Source of the DNA: JBCBKP01 sp038521625
GTDB lineage: Bacteria > Planctomycetota > Phycisphaerae > Phycisphaerales > UBA1924
DNA: 61,342 nucleotides
NCBI GenBank assembly: GCA_038521625.1
Contig: JBCBKP010000021.1
Location: 1 to 61,342, forward strand
Direction: 5' to 3'
Position numbers and translations under genes: made by a program. Below the pieces are notes generated by a model, which was given only the letters and a program-made list of their open reading frames with translations, did no database searches and was not told where the DNA came from. Positions 51,201 to 58,999 of this stretch are shown piece by piece. Every line of letters starts with the position of its first letter. Position 1 is the first letter of the stretch.

Positions 51201-52227
51201 CGTCCTCGATCGAGAACCGCTGGTCGAGGAACTGATTGCTCCCACCGTTCGAGCCATCGAGCTGGAAGGTGAACGTCCCGTCGTTCGTCATCGTTCCCGT
51301 GTACGCGAGTGAATCCGAGAAGGCCTGGGCGCCGCTGTTGTTCCAGTTTCCGGTGACGCGACCCGGAAGGGTCTCTGGGCCGCCCGAGACGCTGCCGCTC
51401 TCGGAGGTCAGAACCGTCCCGCCGACCTGCGCCAGGCTCGCGTTGCTGATCTCGATGTCGATGCTCGTGCCGGTCGTGAAGACGCTCGACGTCAGGTTGC
51501 TGCCGTTCGTGATGCTCAGGTTGCCGTCGTTGATGACGTTCGCGATCAGGAAGTTCGCCGTCGAGTTGTTGAACGAGAGCGTGTTCGTATCCTGTGTGAA
51601 CTGGCCGCCGACGTTCAGGAAGTCGCTATTGATAATCAAGAAGTCGCCGGTCGTGCTGATCGTCCCCGAGTTGTTGAACCGGAGGTCCCGAATCGAGCCG
51701 CCGCCGGTGATCGTGTGCGACGCGGTGTTGGTCACCTCGGAGGTCGCCCGGTCGGCGCCCTGGAACCCGGTCGCCGAGCCGTTCAGCGTCGCGCTCCCGG
51801 TGCCCTGCAGCAGCACCAGCCCGCTCGCCGGCACGAGCAGCCGCCGGTCGAGCTGGCCGGGCGCGCCCCCGTCCGAGTTGTCGGCGGTGAACGTCAGCGT
51901 GCCGTCATTGACGAGCTCGCCGTCGAGCGTCGTCGAGCCTACGAGTCGCAGCGCCGCGCCAACGGGGACCTCGATCCTTGCGGCCGAACCGCCCGCAACG
52001 TTGCCGCCCATCGAGAAGATGGCCGTGTCGTTGATCCCGGGAAACCCGGTGAGCGCGGGCAGCCAGTTCGCTGCCGACTCCCAGGTCGTCGAGGTCGTCC
52101 CGCCCGATCCGGAGCCGTTCCAGGTGAACGTGCTTTGGCCGCTCGCGACGCTGGTCGAAAGGCCGGCCGCCGCGGATAGAGCGAGGGCGCGGATCGGGAG
52201 ATTGATCTTTGGGGTCGGCGTTCGCAT
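48229..52227 (-). CDS. Large secreted repeat protein with dockerin-like tail
   Basis: 1332 residues. Signal peptide MRTPTPKINLPIRALALSAA (cleavage near ASG). The body is six imperfect ~190-residue modules, each with LD(Q/R)R followed by a G-S/T-G element, A(T)G(L/I)(Q/E)G, NTGGHTI(T/A/G)G, then short strands SNST-like. This autotransporter-like beta-strand repetition suggests a long solenoid. The C-terminal ~55 residues contain PDFNNDGMIDIFDFIDYM and ADGAAGLTTGDITAFLQTL, a dockerin-like EF-hand pair. The start at 52227 is set by the signal peptide. A role in surface-layer or matrix structure is plausible but unproved. Confidence 0.85.
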   Translation of the reverse strand: MRTPTPKINLPIRALALSAAAGLSTSVASGQSTFTWNGSGSGGTTSTTWESAANWLPALTGFPGINDTAIFSMGGNVAGGSAARIEVPVGAALRLVGSTTLDGELVNDGTLTFTADNSDGGAPGQLDRRLLVPASGLVLLQGTGSATLNGSATGFQGADRATSEVTNTASHTITGGGSIRDLRFNNSGTISTTGDFLIINSDFLNVGGQFTQDTNTLSFNNSTANFLIANVINDGNLSITNGSNLTSSVFTTGTSIDIEISNASLAQVGGTVLTSESGSVSGGPETLPGRVTGNWNNSGAQAFSDSLAYTGTMTNDGTFTFQLDGSNGGSNQFLDQRFSIEDGAPMTLQGTGSFVLGGTATGLQGQSTAGSMLTHGGSHTITGSGVIVDLTLRNSATIDGTGTFSLTNLDVNNVGGQINQSSGTMTVSNSTINGGSSDIGASATVRYSGSNAVYDSVTSAGTLEVTSGTLTAAVNTSGGVVSGVDESGQSLTGDWMNSGAVQLRGGLTYQGTLTNTGTMTFLADGSNGATGTILDQRLEVAAGTSATFTGAGSIVLAGAATGIEGVDATSVLNNTGGHTITGLGQFQDLTINNAGGTIANTGRLDLIRVDISGGNADFAAGESVFLNDVDFDGTSIASAGTIDFASASTLSNVALTTTGGLLEGVDETESSRISGAWMNTGPLEIRGAIAFSGTLTNTGNISLRLDNSNGATGSILDQRIAIPTGTSAAMTGAGVFTMGGSATGIEGNGIGNSFLTNTGGHTIAGAGVIDSLSVTNEALIAPTGTMTISNSAVDSTLGDFDQSDGTLSFVNSSLNGGDIDVQPMAGVSFSGSQATLSTVELLADATLTLSQSGLSTNLSTSSGTIDGSSETGSSFSGNWTNTGPIEWRSGVLFQGTLQNTGVITFRTDSTNGGNGSFLDQRLAIASGTQATLTGQGSLVLSGAATGVQGEGPASLLVNTGGHTIGGQGTITDLSIDNDQGIITTSGRTQVTNTMITDGLVEIPQGNEIELRNSTIDGAEVRSAGTLEFASPSSLTSIQLITNGGMIDGASERDESLVQGIWMNRAPTVIDNAITVSGELNNTSTLTISPDASNGGNGSLLDRRIVIPASTITTFSGTGELVTNGRATGLQGAGETSSRIANLSGHTISGDGTIDGLTLSNNGTIAPLGTMRFDEVAVVTGAAGRYQFRFSQSEQGRIETTRAFVAAGTIDVGFTDSFRPNPNDNFNLVQSAVPHVGRFSNAPSDGAGIANVTTPTATFTLFYGGPGSTQITITNIRALASANPDFNNDGMIDIFDFIDYMAAFDADDLSAEADGAAGLTTGDITAFLQTLGF

Positions 52228-52397
52228 GATGTTCGATCTCCGCTCAGGTCCGGTGGGCGCGCGAGCCCCCATGAGAACCGCGCGGCTCGCGGAGCCGATC
52301 GTAAAGGATCCTGGCCACGGAGGGGCACCCGGATTCGGCGGTGTCTATGAACCGACGCCGCGCTCGCGGGTATCGGGATCGATCTCACGACCCTCGA

Positions 52398-52607
52398 TTA
52401 CGACGCGCGGGCGGCAATGCCCCGTGGTCGAAACACCCGAGCAAGCTCCCGCGCGGCGAGGAGCAGGCACCCGGCGGCGAGCGCGGCCAGCGCCACGGCT
52501 GGGAGGCTCAGCGAGGCTCCCGCGACGGCCGCGGTCCGGCACTCGGTGCAGACGGAGGCGACCTCGTTACCAATCGCGGAGGCGGAGCAGTTCGGGCAGA
52601 TGGTCAT
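52398..52607 (-). CDS. Small zinc-ribbon membrane protein
   Basis: 69 residues. The cysteine pairs CPNC and CTEC are separated by 14 residues (MTICPNCSASAIGNEVASVC), followed by one transmembrane helix (LPAVALAALAAGCLLLAARE) and a basic tail (FRPRGIAARAS). AGGAG lies 9 nt upstream of the ATG, which supports a real gene. Function is unknown. Confidence 0.7.
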   Translation of the reverse strand: MTICPNCSASAIGNEVASVCTECRTAAVAGASLSLPAVALAALAAGCLLLAARELARVFRPRGIAARAS

Positions 52608-52736
52608 TTTGAATCGCTCCTGTTCCGGCAGATTGAGACTGCGTTTGCATGATCAATCTGACGGGATGGCGTGTCAATCGAGCGGCTCGGCAGCGCTCGT
52701 TCCGTCGGAATCCGAGTGACGCTGGGGTGAAGCGGC

Positions 52737-52781
52737 TTGTCCGAGAACAGTCTCGGTTGTAGAATTCATCAGTTGATGAAA
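52737..52781 (+). promoter_or_regulatory. Promoter and operator of the SmtB-like/His-rich operon
   Basis: -35 TTGTCC (52737-52742), 18-bp spacer, -10 TAGAAT (52761-52766). The perfect inverted repeat TTCATCA-GT-TGATGAA (52766-52781) overlaps the last -10 base and the transcription start, a typical SmtB/ArsR repression site. A CCGAGA-ACAG-TCTCGG hairpin lies in the spacer at 52742-52757. Confidence 0.7.
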
Positions 52782-52822
52782 TGTTGAGGCTGTGAGCGTC
52801 CGACCTCGGCCGCAGGTGCCAG

Positions 52823-53185
52823 ATGTCCGACCATGATGCCTTGCCCGAACCAGAAGCCGTATGTGAGCCCGACGAGCACGAGGGCGATCTTCGGCTGGAT
52901 CTGCGATCGCCCGCGGTCGCGGACGCGGCGGAGATCTTTCGGACCCTGGCCGATCCGGCTCGATTGCGGACGCTGGTCCTGCTCGCCGAGGGCGAGTGCT
53001 GCGTCGGTGATCTCGCCTCAAAGCTTGGTGAGCGGATGACGACGGTCTCGCAGCGTCTGCGCCTCCTGCGGTCGGCCCGGCTCGTCTCGGGGCGCAGGGC
53101 GGGCAAGCACGTCTTCTACCGCCTGCAGGACGAACATGTGATGCAGCTGATCCGGAACGCGATCGAGCACGCCAGCGAGCACTGA
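52823..53185 (+). CDS. SmtB/ArsR-family metal-responsive repressor
   Basis: 120 residues. A winged helix-turn-helix (RTLADPARLRTLVLLAEGEC; ASKLGERMTTVSQRLRLLRS). The alpha-5 metal site is intact with SmtB spacing: D103, H105, H116 and E119 in DEHVMQLIRNAIEHASEH. Potential alpha-3N ligands are also present: Cys14, His19, Cys60 and Asp63. Zn(II) sensing is therefore the best guess. It starts the operon with the His-rich gene and sits behind an operator-containing promoter. Confidence 0.88.
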   Translation: MSDHDALPEPEAVCEPDEHEGDLRLDLRSPAVADAAEIFRTLADPARLRTLVLLAEGECCVGDLASKLGERMTTVSQRLRLLRSARLVSGRRAGKHVFYRLQDEHVMQLIRNAIEHASEH

Positions 53186-53234
53186 TCCGGGACAGAGTCG
53201 CGATAAGAGACCGCCGACCCGAAGGAGTGACACG

Positions 53235-53582
53235 ATGACGACACAAGGACACATCCACGCCGACCACCCGCACAAGCACGGCCCGAACTGCGGTCACACC
53301 GCGGTCAAGCACGAAGGGCATGTCGACTATCTGCACGAGGGCCACCTGCATCACCAGGACGCCGACGGAACTGTCGTCGAGCACGTGATCCCGGTCAGCG
53401 ACACGAACCCCGCGACCTGCAACAGGACCGAAGACGGTGTCGAGCCGGGCCACGTGCATGGGCCGGGGTGCGGGCACGAGCCGGTCCCGCACGGCGACCA
53501 CGTCGACTACCTGGTCGACGGCCGGCTGCAGCACCAGCACGGCGACCACATCGACGATCACGGGCCGATCGAGCTCGTCTGA
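53235..53582 (+). CDS. Histidine-rich putative metal-binding protein
   Basis: 115 residues, with histidine exceptionally frequent. Two parallel halves each have a HGP(N/G)CGH motif (HKHGPNCGH, HVHGPGCGH) and an H(V)DYL strand (EGHVDYLHEGHLHHQD, DHVDYLVDGRLQHQH), an internal duplication. No signal peptide is seen. AAGGAG lies before the ATG, 49 bp after the SmtB-like gene, so it is likely co-transcribed. It is probably a zinc store, buffer or chaperone induced by metal; no catalytic site is visible. Confidence 0.8.
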   Translation: MTTQGHIHADHPHKHGPNCGHTAVKHEGHVDYLHEGHLHHQDADGTVVEHVIPVSDTNPATCNRTEDGVEPGHVHGPGCGHEPVPHGDHVDYLVDGRLQHQHGDHIDDHGPIELV

Positions 53583-53621
53583 GATCCCGGATCGATTCTG
53601 GGAGCCTCGCCGGGCCCTGGG

Positions 53622-55169
53622 TCAGACGACGCGGTCGAGCTGTTCGCAGATCTGCTCGACGACGCTGACGCGAGCGTAGCGCTTGTTGTTCGCGGCGATG
53701 AGATGCCAGCGAGAGACCTCGGTGCTGGTACGGGCGATCATCTCATTCGCTGCGGCCTCGTAGTCGTCCCAGCGGAGACGGTTGCGGCGGTCCTCGTCGG
53801 TGAGCTTGTACTTCTTGAACCCGGTCTTGGTCCTGGCCTCGAACCGCTCGGCCTGCGTCTCGGGGTCGATGTGCATCCAGAACTTGAGGACGATGAGCCC
53901 GCGCTCGACGAGCTGGTCTTCGAAGTCGTTGATCTCCTCGTAGGCCCGGCGCCATTCGGTTGTCGTGGCGAAGCCCTCGACGCGCTCGACCAGGACCCGG
54001 CCGTACCAGCTTCGATCGAAGATCGCCAGGCGGCCGCTGCGCGGGATATCGCGCCAGAACCGCCAGAGGTAGTGGCGTGCTTTCTCTTCTGCGGTCGGGG
54101 CGGCGGTGGAGATGACGCGGTAGTCACGTGCCGGCAGCGGCCGTATCACCCGACGGATCGTGCCGCCCTTGCCCGCGGCGTCCCAGCCCTCGAAGACGAG
54201 CACCGGCGAGCGGCCGCCGCGGAGCTTCCGCACGAGGCGGGCGAGCCGGGCCTGGGCGTCGGCGAGCCGGGACCTGTACTCGTCGCGCTCGAGCGACTTG
54301 GTGAGGTCGACGGCGTCGAGCGGGTTGCGCTTGATCGCGGCGATCGCCGCGGGTTCCGCCGGAGGTGAGGCCGGGGGTTCGGTCTGTTTCCTGGGTCCGT
54401 CCAGGCGGGCGCGAAGCTCGGCGACGATCGTCTCGCCGATGGTCAGATCGCGGTAATCCTCGTCCACGCCCTCGATCAAGCGCCAGGGGGCGGTGCTTCG
54501 GTCGGTCAGCCGGACGTAGCGCTCCATGACCGGCATCACCTCGTCGAACTTCTTGAGCAGGGCGCGATCGATGTCGTCGATCTGCCAGGAGAGCGCCGGG
54601 TCGGCGTCGGCCCGCTTGATGCGCTTGCGGAGGTCTTTCCGCGGGAGGTGCAGCCAGAACTTCAGGACGAGCGAGCCGTCGTCGGTGAGCGCTCGCTCGA
54701 ATCGCTCGGCGTGGGTCGCCCGGCGTTCGAACTCGAGATCGTCGATCTCGTCCGAGATCCGGGCGCCGACGATGTGGCGGGCCCAGCCGCCCAGGTAGAG
54801 CCCGATCCGGCCGTGACGCGGGAGAACGCGCCAGTACCTCCAGAACCGGGGCCTCGCGGCCTCCTCTTCGGAGGGCTCGACGAAGACCTCGGTGTCGATG
54901 CGCCGCGCGTCCATCCAGTTGTTGAGCAGATCGACCGCGCTGTTGCACCCGAGCCGGTCGTCGCCCGCGATGAGGATCAGGACCGAGAAGTCGGCGCTGA
55001 GCAGATCGAACTGCGCGTTCAGCAGATCGAAGCGGAGGGACGGCACGCGCTCCTTGAAGGCGGCCTTATCGACGCGGCTCCCGGTCTCTGCGTCTTCGAA
55101 CACGGTCGGATCTCCCGGAGCGCAAGTTGCGCGAATACTCGGCACCGCAGGCAGCCGGGCCGCGGTCAT
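53622..55169 (-). CDS. Two-domain polyphosphate kinase 2 (polyphosphate:AMP phosphotransferase type)
   Basis: 515 residues, about twice single-domain PPK2. The second domain (~310-515) has Walker A FEGWDAAGKGGTIRR, the FWRDIPRSGRLAIFDRSWYG lid region and RWDDYEAAANEM. The first domain (~45-250) retains FWRYWRVLPRHGRIGLYLGG but has a degenerate phosphate-binding loop (AGDDRLGCNSA). This matches class II PPK2 (Pap), which makes ADP from AMP and polyphosphate. Cytosolic. Its start overlaps the stop of the next gene upstream by 4 bp. Confidence 0.85.
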   Translation of the reverse strand: MTAARLPAVPSIRATCAPGDPTVFEDAETGSRVDKAAFKERVPSLRFDLLNAQFDLLSADFSVLILIAGDDRLGCNSAVDLLNNWMDARRIDTEVFVEPSEEEAARPRFWRYWRVLPRHGRIGLYLGGWARHIVGARISDEIDDLEFERRATHAERFERALTDDGSLVLKFWLHLPRKDLRKRIKRADADPALSWQIDDIDRALLKKFDEVMPVMERYVRLTDRSTAPWRLIEGVDEDYRDLTIGETIVAELRARLDGPRKQTEPPASPPAEPAAIAAIKRNPLDAVDLTKSLERDEYRSRLADAQARLARLVRKLRGGRSPVLVFEGWDAAGKGGTIRRVIRPLPARDYRVISTAAPTAEEKARHYLWRFWRDIPRSGRLAIFDRSWYGRVLVERVEGFATTTEWRRAYEEINDFEDQLVERGLIVLKFWMHIDPETQAERFEARTKTGFKKYKLTDEDRRNRLRWDDYEAAANEMIARTSTEVSRWHLIAANNKRYARVSVVEQICEQLDRVV

Positions 55170-55528
55170 CCGCGCGATGTCTCCCGTGCCGAGTCCCAGT
55201 GGGCACCCAGCAGCACCCGCTTAAGGTCACCGGAAGCGGCATAGGTTGCATAGAGAAGATACGGGAAACTGAACATTCCACCCATGACCACGCTGAGAAA
55301 CCCGAAGGCGTGACCCTTGGGCGTGAACCCTTCTCGCCAGGAGATCCAGGAAGCGACGAGGATCAGATAGATCAAAAAATCGGTGTTGAACTGTGATCGC
55401 CAGTTCAGGGCCAGGATGTCCCGTACCGCGACTGCCGGCCAATTGACCCCGTCCGATGTGATCGCGAGGGCAGTCATGACATAGATCACAACTGTGGAGA
55501 CACCAAGGAAGCCTCGGATTGCCTTCAT
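55166..55528 (-). CDS. Small membrane protein coupled to pap
   Basis: 120 residues with three hydrophobic helices: VSTVVIYVMTALAITSDGVN, FLIYLILVASWISWREGFTP and GFLSVVMGGMFSFPYLLYAT. No family was recognised. The start at 55528 is chosen by the GGAG site and gene length. It overlaps pap by 4 bp (ATGA), so a functional link with polyphosphate metabolism is possible. Confidence 0.7.
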   Translation of the reverse strand: MKAIRGFLGVSTVVIYVMTALAITSDGVNWPAVAVRDILALNWRSQFNTDFLIYLILVASWISWREGFTPKGHAFGFLSVVMGGMFSFPYLLYATYAASGDLKRVLLGAHWDSARETSRG

Positions 55529-55694
55529 CTGGACTCCAAAGAAGCGGCGGACTGAACGACCGTACCGATTCGTGAACCACCCGGGGCCGACGCGGAGTTC
55601 ATCGGCGCGGCGGTAGACCACGTACCTGTCCAGAGCTTGCGCGAGTGGCTTGCCGACCTGCCCTGATCACGAACTCTAGAAACTGGGCCCCGAG

Positions 55695-55900
55695 AGCACC
55701 CCTTCCTCGACCTCCCTTTAGCCGAGAGTCAGAGAGCGCGAGAGTCTCGCCCCCGCCGTCCCGCCAAGCCGGTGGTTCCGATCGCCACCCACTCGCCAAT
55801 CCCAAACCCGAGAGCGCCGCAACCCGCCCCGGACGCCCCCAAGGGCCCCGATCCGGCCCATCCCAGTAAACAAACAGGCCCGCGTCCTTTGGACACGGGC
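55695..55900 (-). repeat. ~206-bp intergenic repeat with terminator hairpin (copy 1)
   Basis: Near-identical to 57792-57998. On the minus strand it begins with a hairpin (GCCCGTGTCC-AAAG-GGACGCGGGC) followed by T-rich CTGTTTGTTTACTGGG, and ends near AGCACCCCTTCCTCG (plus-strand reading). It lies 58 bp 3' of the dockerin gene at 55959 and probably terminates it. The rest of the gap 55529-55958 shows no gene. Confidence 0.85.
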
Positions 55901-55958
55901 GTGGAACAAGGCTGCAAAATGTACTATCTGGCAGAATCCTATAAACGCCTATTCTCGG

Positions 55959-57662
55959 CTACTCCGCCGCATCGATCACCTGGAGGTGCAAGAGCAAATC
56001 GAACACGTTGAGCTCTCCATCTGCGTTGGCGTCCGATGTGGGATTCATGGCTTCGAGGTCGTCGATGAAGATAGCTATATCAGCAACGTCGAGGTCGCCA
56101 TCGCAGTTGCGATCGGGGTGAGGGAGGTCATATCGAAGAAGGGCGGTTGCACCTTGGCGGGATCCCGCGGGGAAGCCTCCGCCAACCATGACGAGAATGC
56201 TCCCGCAGCGGTTGCTCCCGCCGCCATCATTAATGCGCGGTATCTCGATGCCGCCCACGGACTGAGTGAACTCGGAATAGAAGTTTGGGAGGGCAGGACG
56301 GTCGCCCGACGCGACAACACGCCGAAGCGTGCCGTAGCCATCCTCACACAGCACCGTGTTCAGGATGCCGCCCTCCGGGTCAAGCTCGTTGAAGAAGATG
56401 AACGCTCGACCGTCATCGGTCATGCCGCCCGTAAAGGCGTTCGGCTCAAGCTTGACGAAATCATCGCGTGTGAGAGCCTCGAATGTAGGGTACTCTGCGC
56501 CGTCAAGATCGGCGTAGAGCAGCACAAGATCCCCGAGATCTTGGGAGAAGTACTGGATGTGCAAGCGATCACCATCCTCGCTGAGGACAACGTCATTGAC
56601 GACATCGAGCTTTCGGATTGTCCCGGGGATGTTGGTGTCCGTCGCGGCGATGACACGGGGCCCAAACTGCGGATCAAGCAGGATGATGAGGGTTCGGCTT
56701 TGCTGATCGGGATCGCCGATAAGACGGCCTTGGGCGCTCACGACGGCGTTACGCGGGCTGATCCAGAAAGCCGTCGAGCCCGAGCTAAGACCGGCGAAGT
56801 TGATGAAGTCTGGTAGGAAACTTTGGCCGCCAGGCCCTGGAAGGATGTCGCCGACATCGAAGTTCGGCGAGTCCTCGAGCGGGACGTTGTCAAAGATGGC
56901 GCCGAAACCCTGCGTGTTGGGATCGCCCGGATCGCCCGGCGTGTCAAATCCTCGCGAGATGATGCCGAAGGCGGTGCCATCGAGCGACGTCGCGACGGCT
57001 TCTGGGTTGAGCGCGAAGACTCCGGACCCCGGCACGACCTCATCACCGCTCTGGCGCACATCCGTCGGTCCATCGGGAGTGGCAAGCCAAGCGGCGTTGA
57101 GGCTGAACGGCGGCTCATTAAGGAACGCCTGGCCGCTGATGCTGTATCGGCCGAGCGCGTCGGGGCGGAACGGATAGCGGTAGTTCTGATCGACGAGGCC
57201 TGTGCCTGGAATTGGGTCTGTGGTGCGGAAGACCGGCGTGGCGTTGCCCGCGCCGTCCGGTCCAGTGGCGAAAAAGATATCCTCGAACATCGGATTGAAT
57301 ACTGTCACATAAACGTGAGCCCTGCCCTTGTCGTCAATACGCGGGGTGAGGATGTTTGAGCTTGCGAAGTCGATGGCTTCGCTGAGCGTGATCGGAGTGA
57401 TCGGGCCACCGGCTGGCTTATAGAACGGGCGCACCTGCCGGTTGCTGAAGTCGAGGGCAGAGATCGTCGATGCGAACGCAACGGCGCGGTCCGGGCCGAC
57501 GGTCGCCTCGGTGAAGCCGAACGACTCTAAGAACAAGCCCGGCGAACCGGGCGCCGGGCCGTCGCTCCGGGCGATGATCTCGAAGGGGATACCAGACGTC
57601 TGACCCGCTGCCGAAAGAGCAGCCGACGCGACAACGAAAGCCGATACACAGTTCCTGTTCAT
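55959..57662 (-). CDS. Secreted dockerin-tailed protein of unknown function
   Basis: 567 residues. Signal peptide MNRNCVSAFVVASAALSAAG. The body (~25-510) shows repeated beta-strand segments with FDVGDILPGPGGQSFLPDFI, SGSTAFWISPRNAVVSAQGR and GRAHVYVTVFNPMFEDIF; these recall choice-of-anchor or propeller-like exoproteins, but no family is certain. The last ~55 residues hold two EF-hand-like dockerin halves, DRNCDGDLDVADIAIFIDDL and DANADGELNVFDLLLHLQ. The start at 57662 is set by AGGAGGAG. A terminator-bearing repeat follows. Confidence 0.78.
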   Translation of the reverse strand: MNRNCVSAFVVASAALSAAGQTSGIPFEIIARSDGPAPGSPGLFLESFGFTEATVGPDRAVAFASTISALDFSNRQVRPFYKPAGGPITPITLSEAIDFASSNILTPRIDDKGRAHVYVTVFNPMFEDIFFATGPDGAGNATPVFRTTDPIPGTGLVDQNYRYPFRPDALGRYSISGQAFLNEPPFSLNAAWLATPDGPTDVRQSGDEVVPGSGVFALNPEAVATSLDGTAFGIISRGFDTPGDPGDPNTQGFGAIFDNVPLEDSPNFDVGDILPGPGGQSFLPDFINFAGLSSGSTAFWISPRNAVVSAQGRLIGDPDQQSRTLIILLDPQFGPRVIAATDTNIPGTIRKLDVVNDVVLSEDGDRLHIQYFSQDLGDLVLLYADLDGAEYPTFEALTRDDFVKLEPNAFTGGMTDDGRAFIFFNELDPEGGILNTVLCEDGYGTLRRVVASGDRPALPNFYSEFTQSVGGIEIPRINDGGGSNRCGSILVMVGGGFPAGSRQGATALLRYDLPHPDRNCDGDLDVADIAIFIDDLEAMNPTSDANADGELNVFDLLLHLQVIDAAE

Positions 57663-57791
57663 CGATAATCTCCTCCTGCTCTCACGTGCGCGAAGAGCCT
57701 CCTGATCAATGTTTCCCCCGCAGAGCGTACGAGGCTTGTCAAGGGTTCGCGACCGCTCAGCAGCGGACCGCTCTCGAAACTGAAACTCAAC

Positions 57792-57998
57792 AGCACCCCT
57801 TCCTCGCACCGCTGCTAACCGAGAGTCAGAGAGCGCGAGAGTCTCGGCCCCGCCGGCCCGCTCACCCGGGGGTTCCGATCGCCACCCACTCGCTTATCCC
57901 AAAGACGAGAGCGTGCCACCCCGCCCCAGACGCCCCCAAGCGGCCCAATCCGACCCCGCCCCAGTAAACAAACAGACCCGCATCCTTTGGACACGGGC
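57792..57998 (-). repeat. ~206-bp intergenic repeat with terminator hairpin (copy 2)
   Basis: Partner of 55695-55900, with many scattered substitutions. It has the same hairpin and T-rich tract at its minus-strand start. It lies between the M28 remnant and the dockerin gene. The rest of the 480-bp gap 57663-58142 shows no gene. Confidence 0.85.
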
Positions 57999-58142
57999 CT
58001 GTCAAACTCCCCGATCGAAACCGTTTCAAACAGGTAGATCCGATGTGGCGGGCCGGTTGTGCCCGCGGGGATGTTTAACGCTGTTCCCGAGCATACTAGC
58101 ACATGCTCCTTCGCCCGTGGGGGGTGAACGTCAAGGCGTTCT

Positions 58143-58745
58143 CTACCGCGCATTTGCGGCCTGCAGCGTCACCTGCAACTCTACTCGGGCACCGTTTCGG
58201 AGGACCGCCACGATCACCGTTTCGCCCGGCGAGTTCTCGGCCATGAGTTCCATCCAGTTGGAGATGCTGCCGATTTCCTGTCCATTCCACGCGACGAGCC
58301 GATCCCCGGCAAGCACGCCACCGGTATCTGCCGATCCACCCGGGCTGACACGCTGCACCACGACGCCTGGTTCTGTGTCGTTGTAGTTGCCCGGCATGAT
58401 GCCGAAGCGGACCCGTACCGATCCCATCGATATGGACGGGCCGCGGTCATATCCCTCGATCTCTTGGAACGTGAAATCGTCGTACCGCTGGGCGGCAGTG
58501 AACGCGACATCGCTTGCAAGCTCGGCAATCAACGATCCCCCGCGCACATTCAGCTTCCACGACTCGTCTTCGGGCGTGTGGTACTCGCTGTGGAACGGCG
58601 TGATGGTGAAGAACAACACCGAAACGCGCTCGTCGTAGAACGCCGCGTGATCGGACCGCGCGGTCAGCCCGTTTCCCCTGACGACTTCAAGGGGGGTAGG
58701 GCCGCCCGCCTTCTTCGACTGCTGTCGACTGCTGTCGTAGAGTCG
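58143..58745 (-). pseudogene. Truncated M28-type peptidase with PDZ domain
   Basis: From about 58745 to 58143 the minus-strand reading gives the C-terminal half of an M28 zinc aminopeptidase: SDHAAFYDERVSVLFF, the metal-binding HSEYHTPEDE, then a PDZ domain (GIMPGNYNDTEPGVVVQRVS, GVLAGDRLVAWNGQEI, ETVIVAVLRNGARVELQV). The N-terminal half with the first zinc ligands is absent; the frame runs into a stop near 58750. A shorter reading could start at the GTG at 58619. It is likely a 5'-deleted remnant. Confidence 0.55.
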
Positions 58746-58763
58746 ATGTCAACTTGCGTCATA

Positions 58764-58997
58764 CTAGTGTTCTCCGATCAGTCCAAGCCGGAGCAGGAAC
58801 CGCTCGGCCTCGTCAAGAGTCTCGTCATCAAAGTGGTGTGCACATGGCACCGGGCCAACTGGGCATAGCAGGTCCGGCAACATGGCGGGCTCGCCGGTCC
58901 TGGCGACGTGGGCTCGCACGATGGCGTAGTAGGCCGCGGAAGCTGCGCGGCAGAACTCGTTGATCTCCTGCTGCGACATATCTGTGGCAGGCTTCAT
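58764..58997 (-). CDS. Small conserved-looking soluble protein
   Basis: 77 residues. MKPATDMSQQEINEFCRAAS, then AYYAIVRAHVARTGEPAMLP and an acidic, helical C-terminus (DDETLDEAERFLLRLGL). Three or four cysteines include CPVGPVPCAHH. The ATG at 58997 follows GGGAG; a TTG at 59003 is an alternative. It begins just before the stop of the prepilin-type gene, so is likely co-transcribed. Function is unknown. Confidence 0.55.
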   Translation of the reverse strand: MKPATDMSQQEINEFCRAASAAYYAIVRAHVARTGEPAMLPDLLCPVGPVPCAHHFDDETLDEAERFLLRLGLIGEH

Positions 58998-58999
58998 CC

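Noticed and set aside
52742..52757. CCGAGA-ACAG-TCTCGG hairpin as a terminator
   Set aside because: It lies within the promoter spacer of the SmtB-like operon and has no T tract; at most it is a regulatory feature.
55718..55909. Small minus-strand frame resembling one in the second 206-bp repeat copy (57815-58153)
   Set aside because: Both lie in a noncoding repeat that includes a terminator; neither has a ribosome-binding site. The similarity is explained by the repeat itself.
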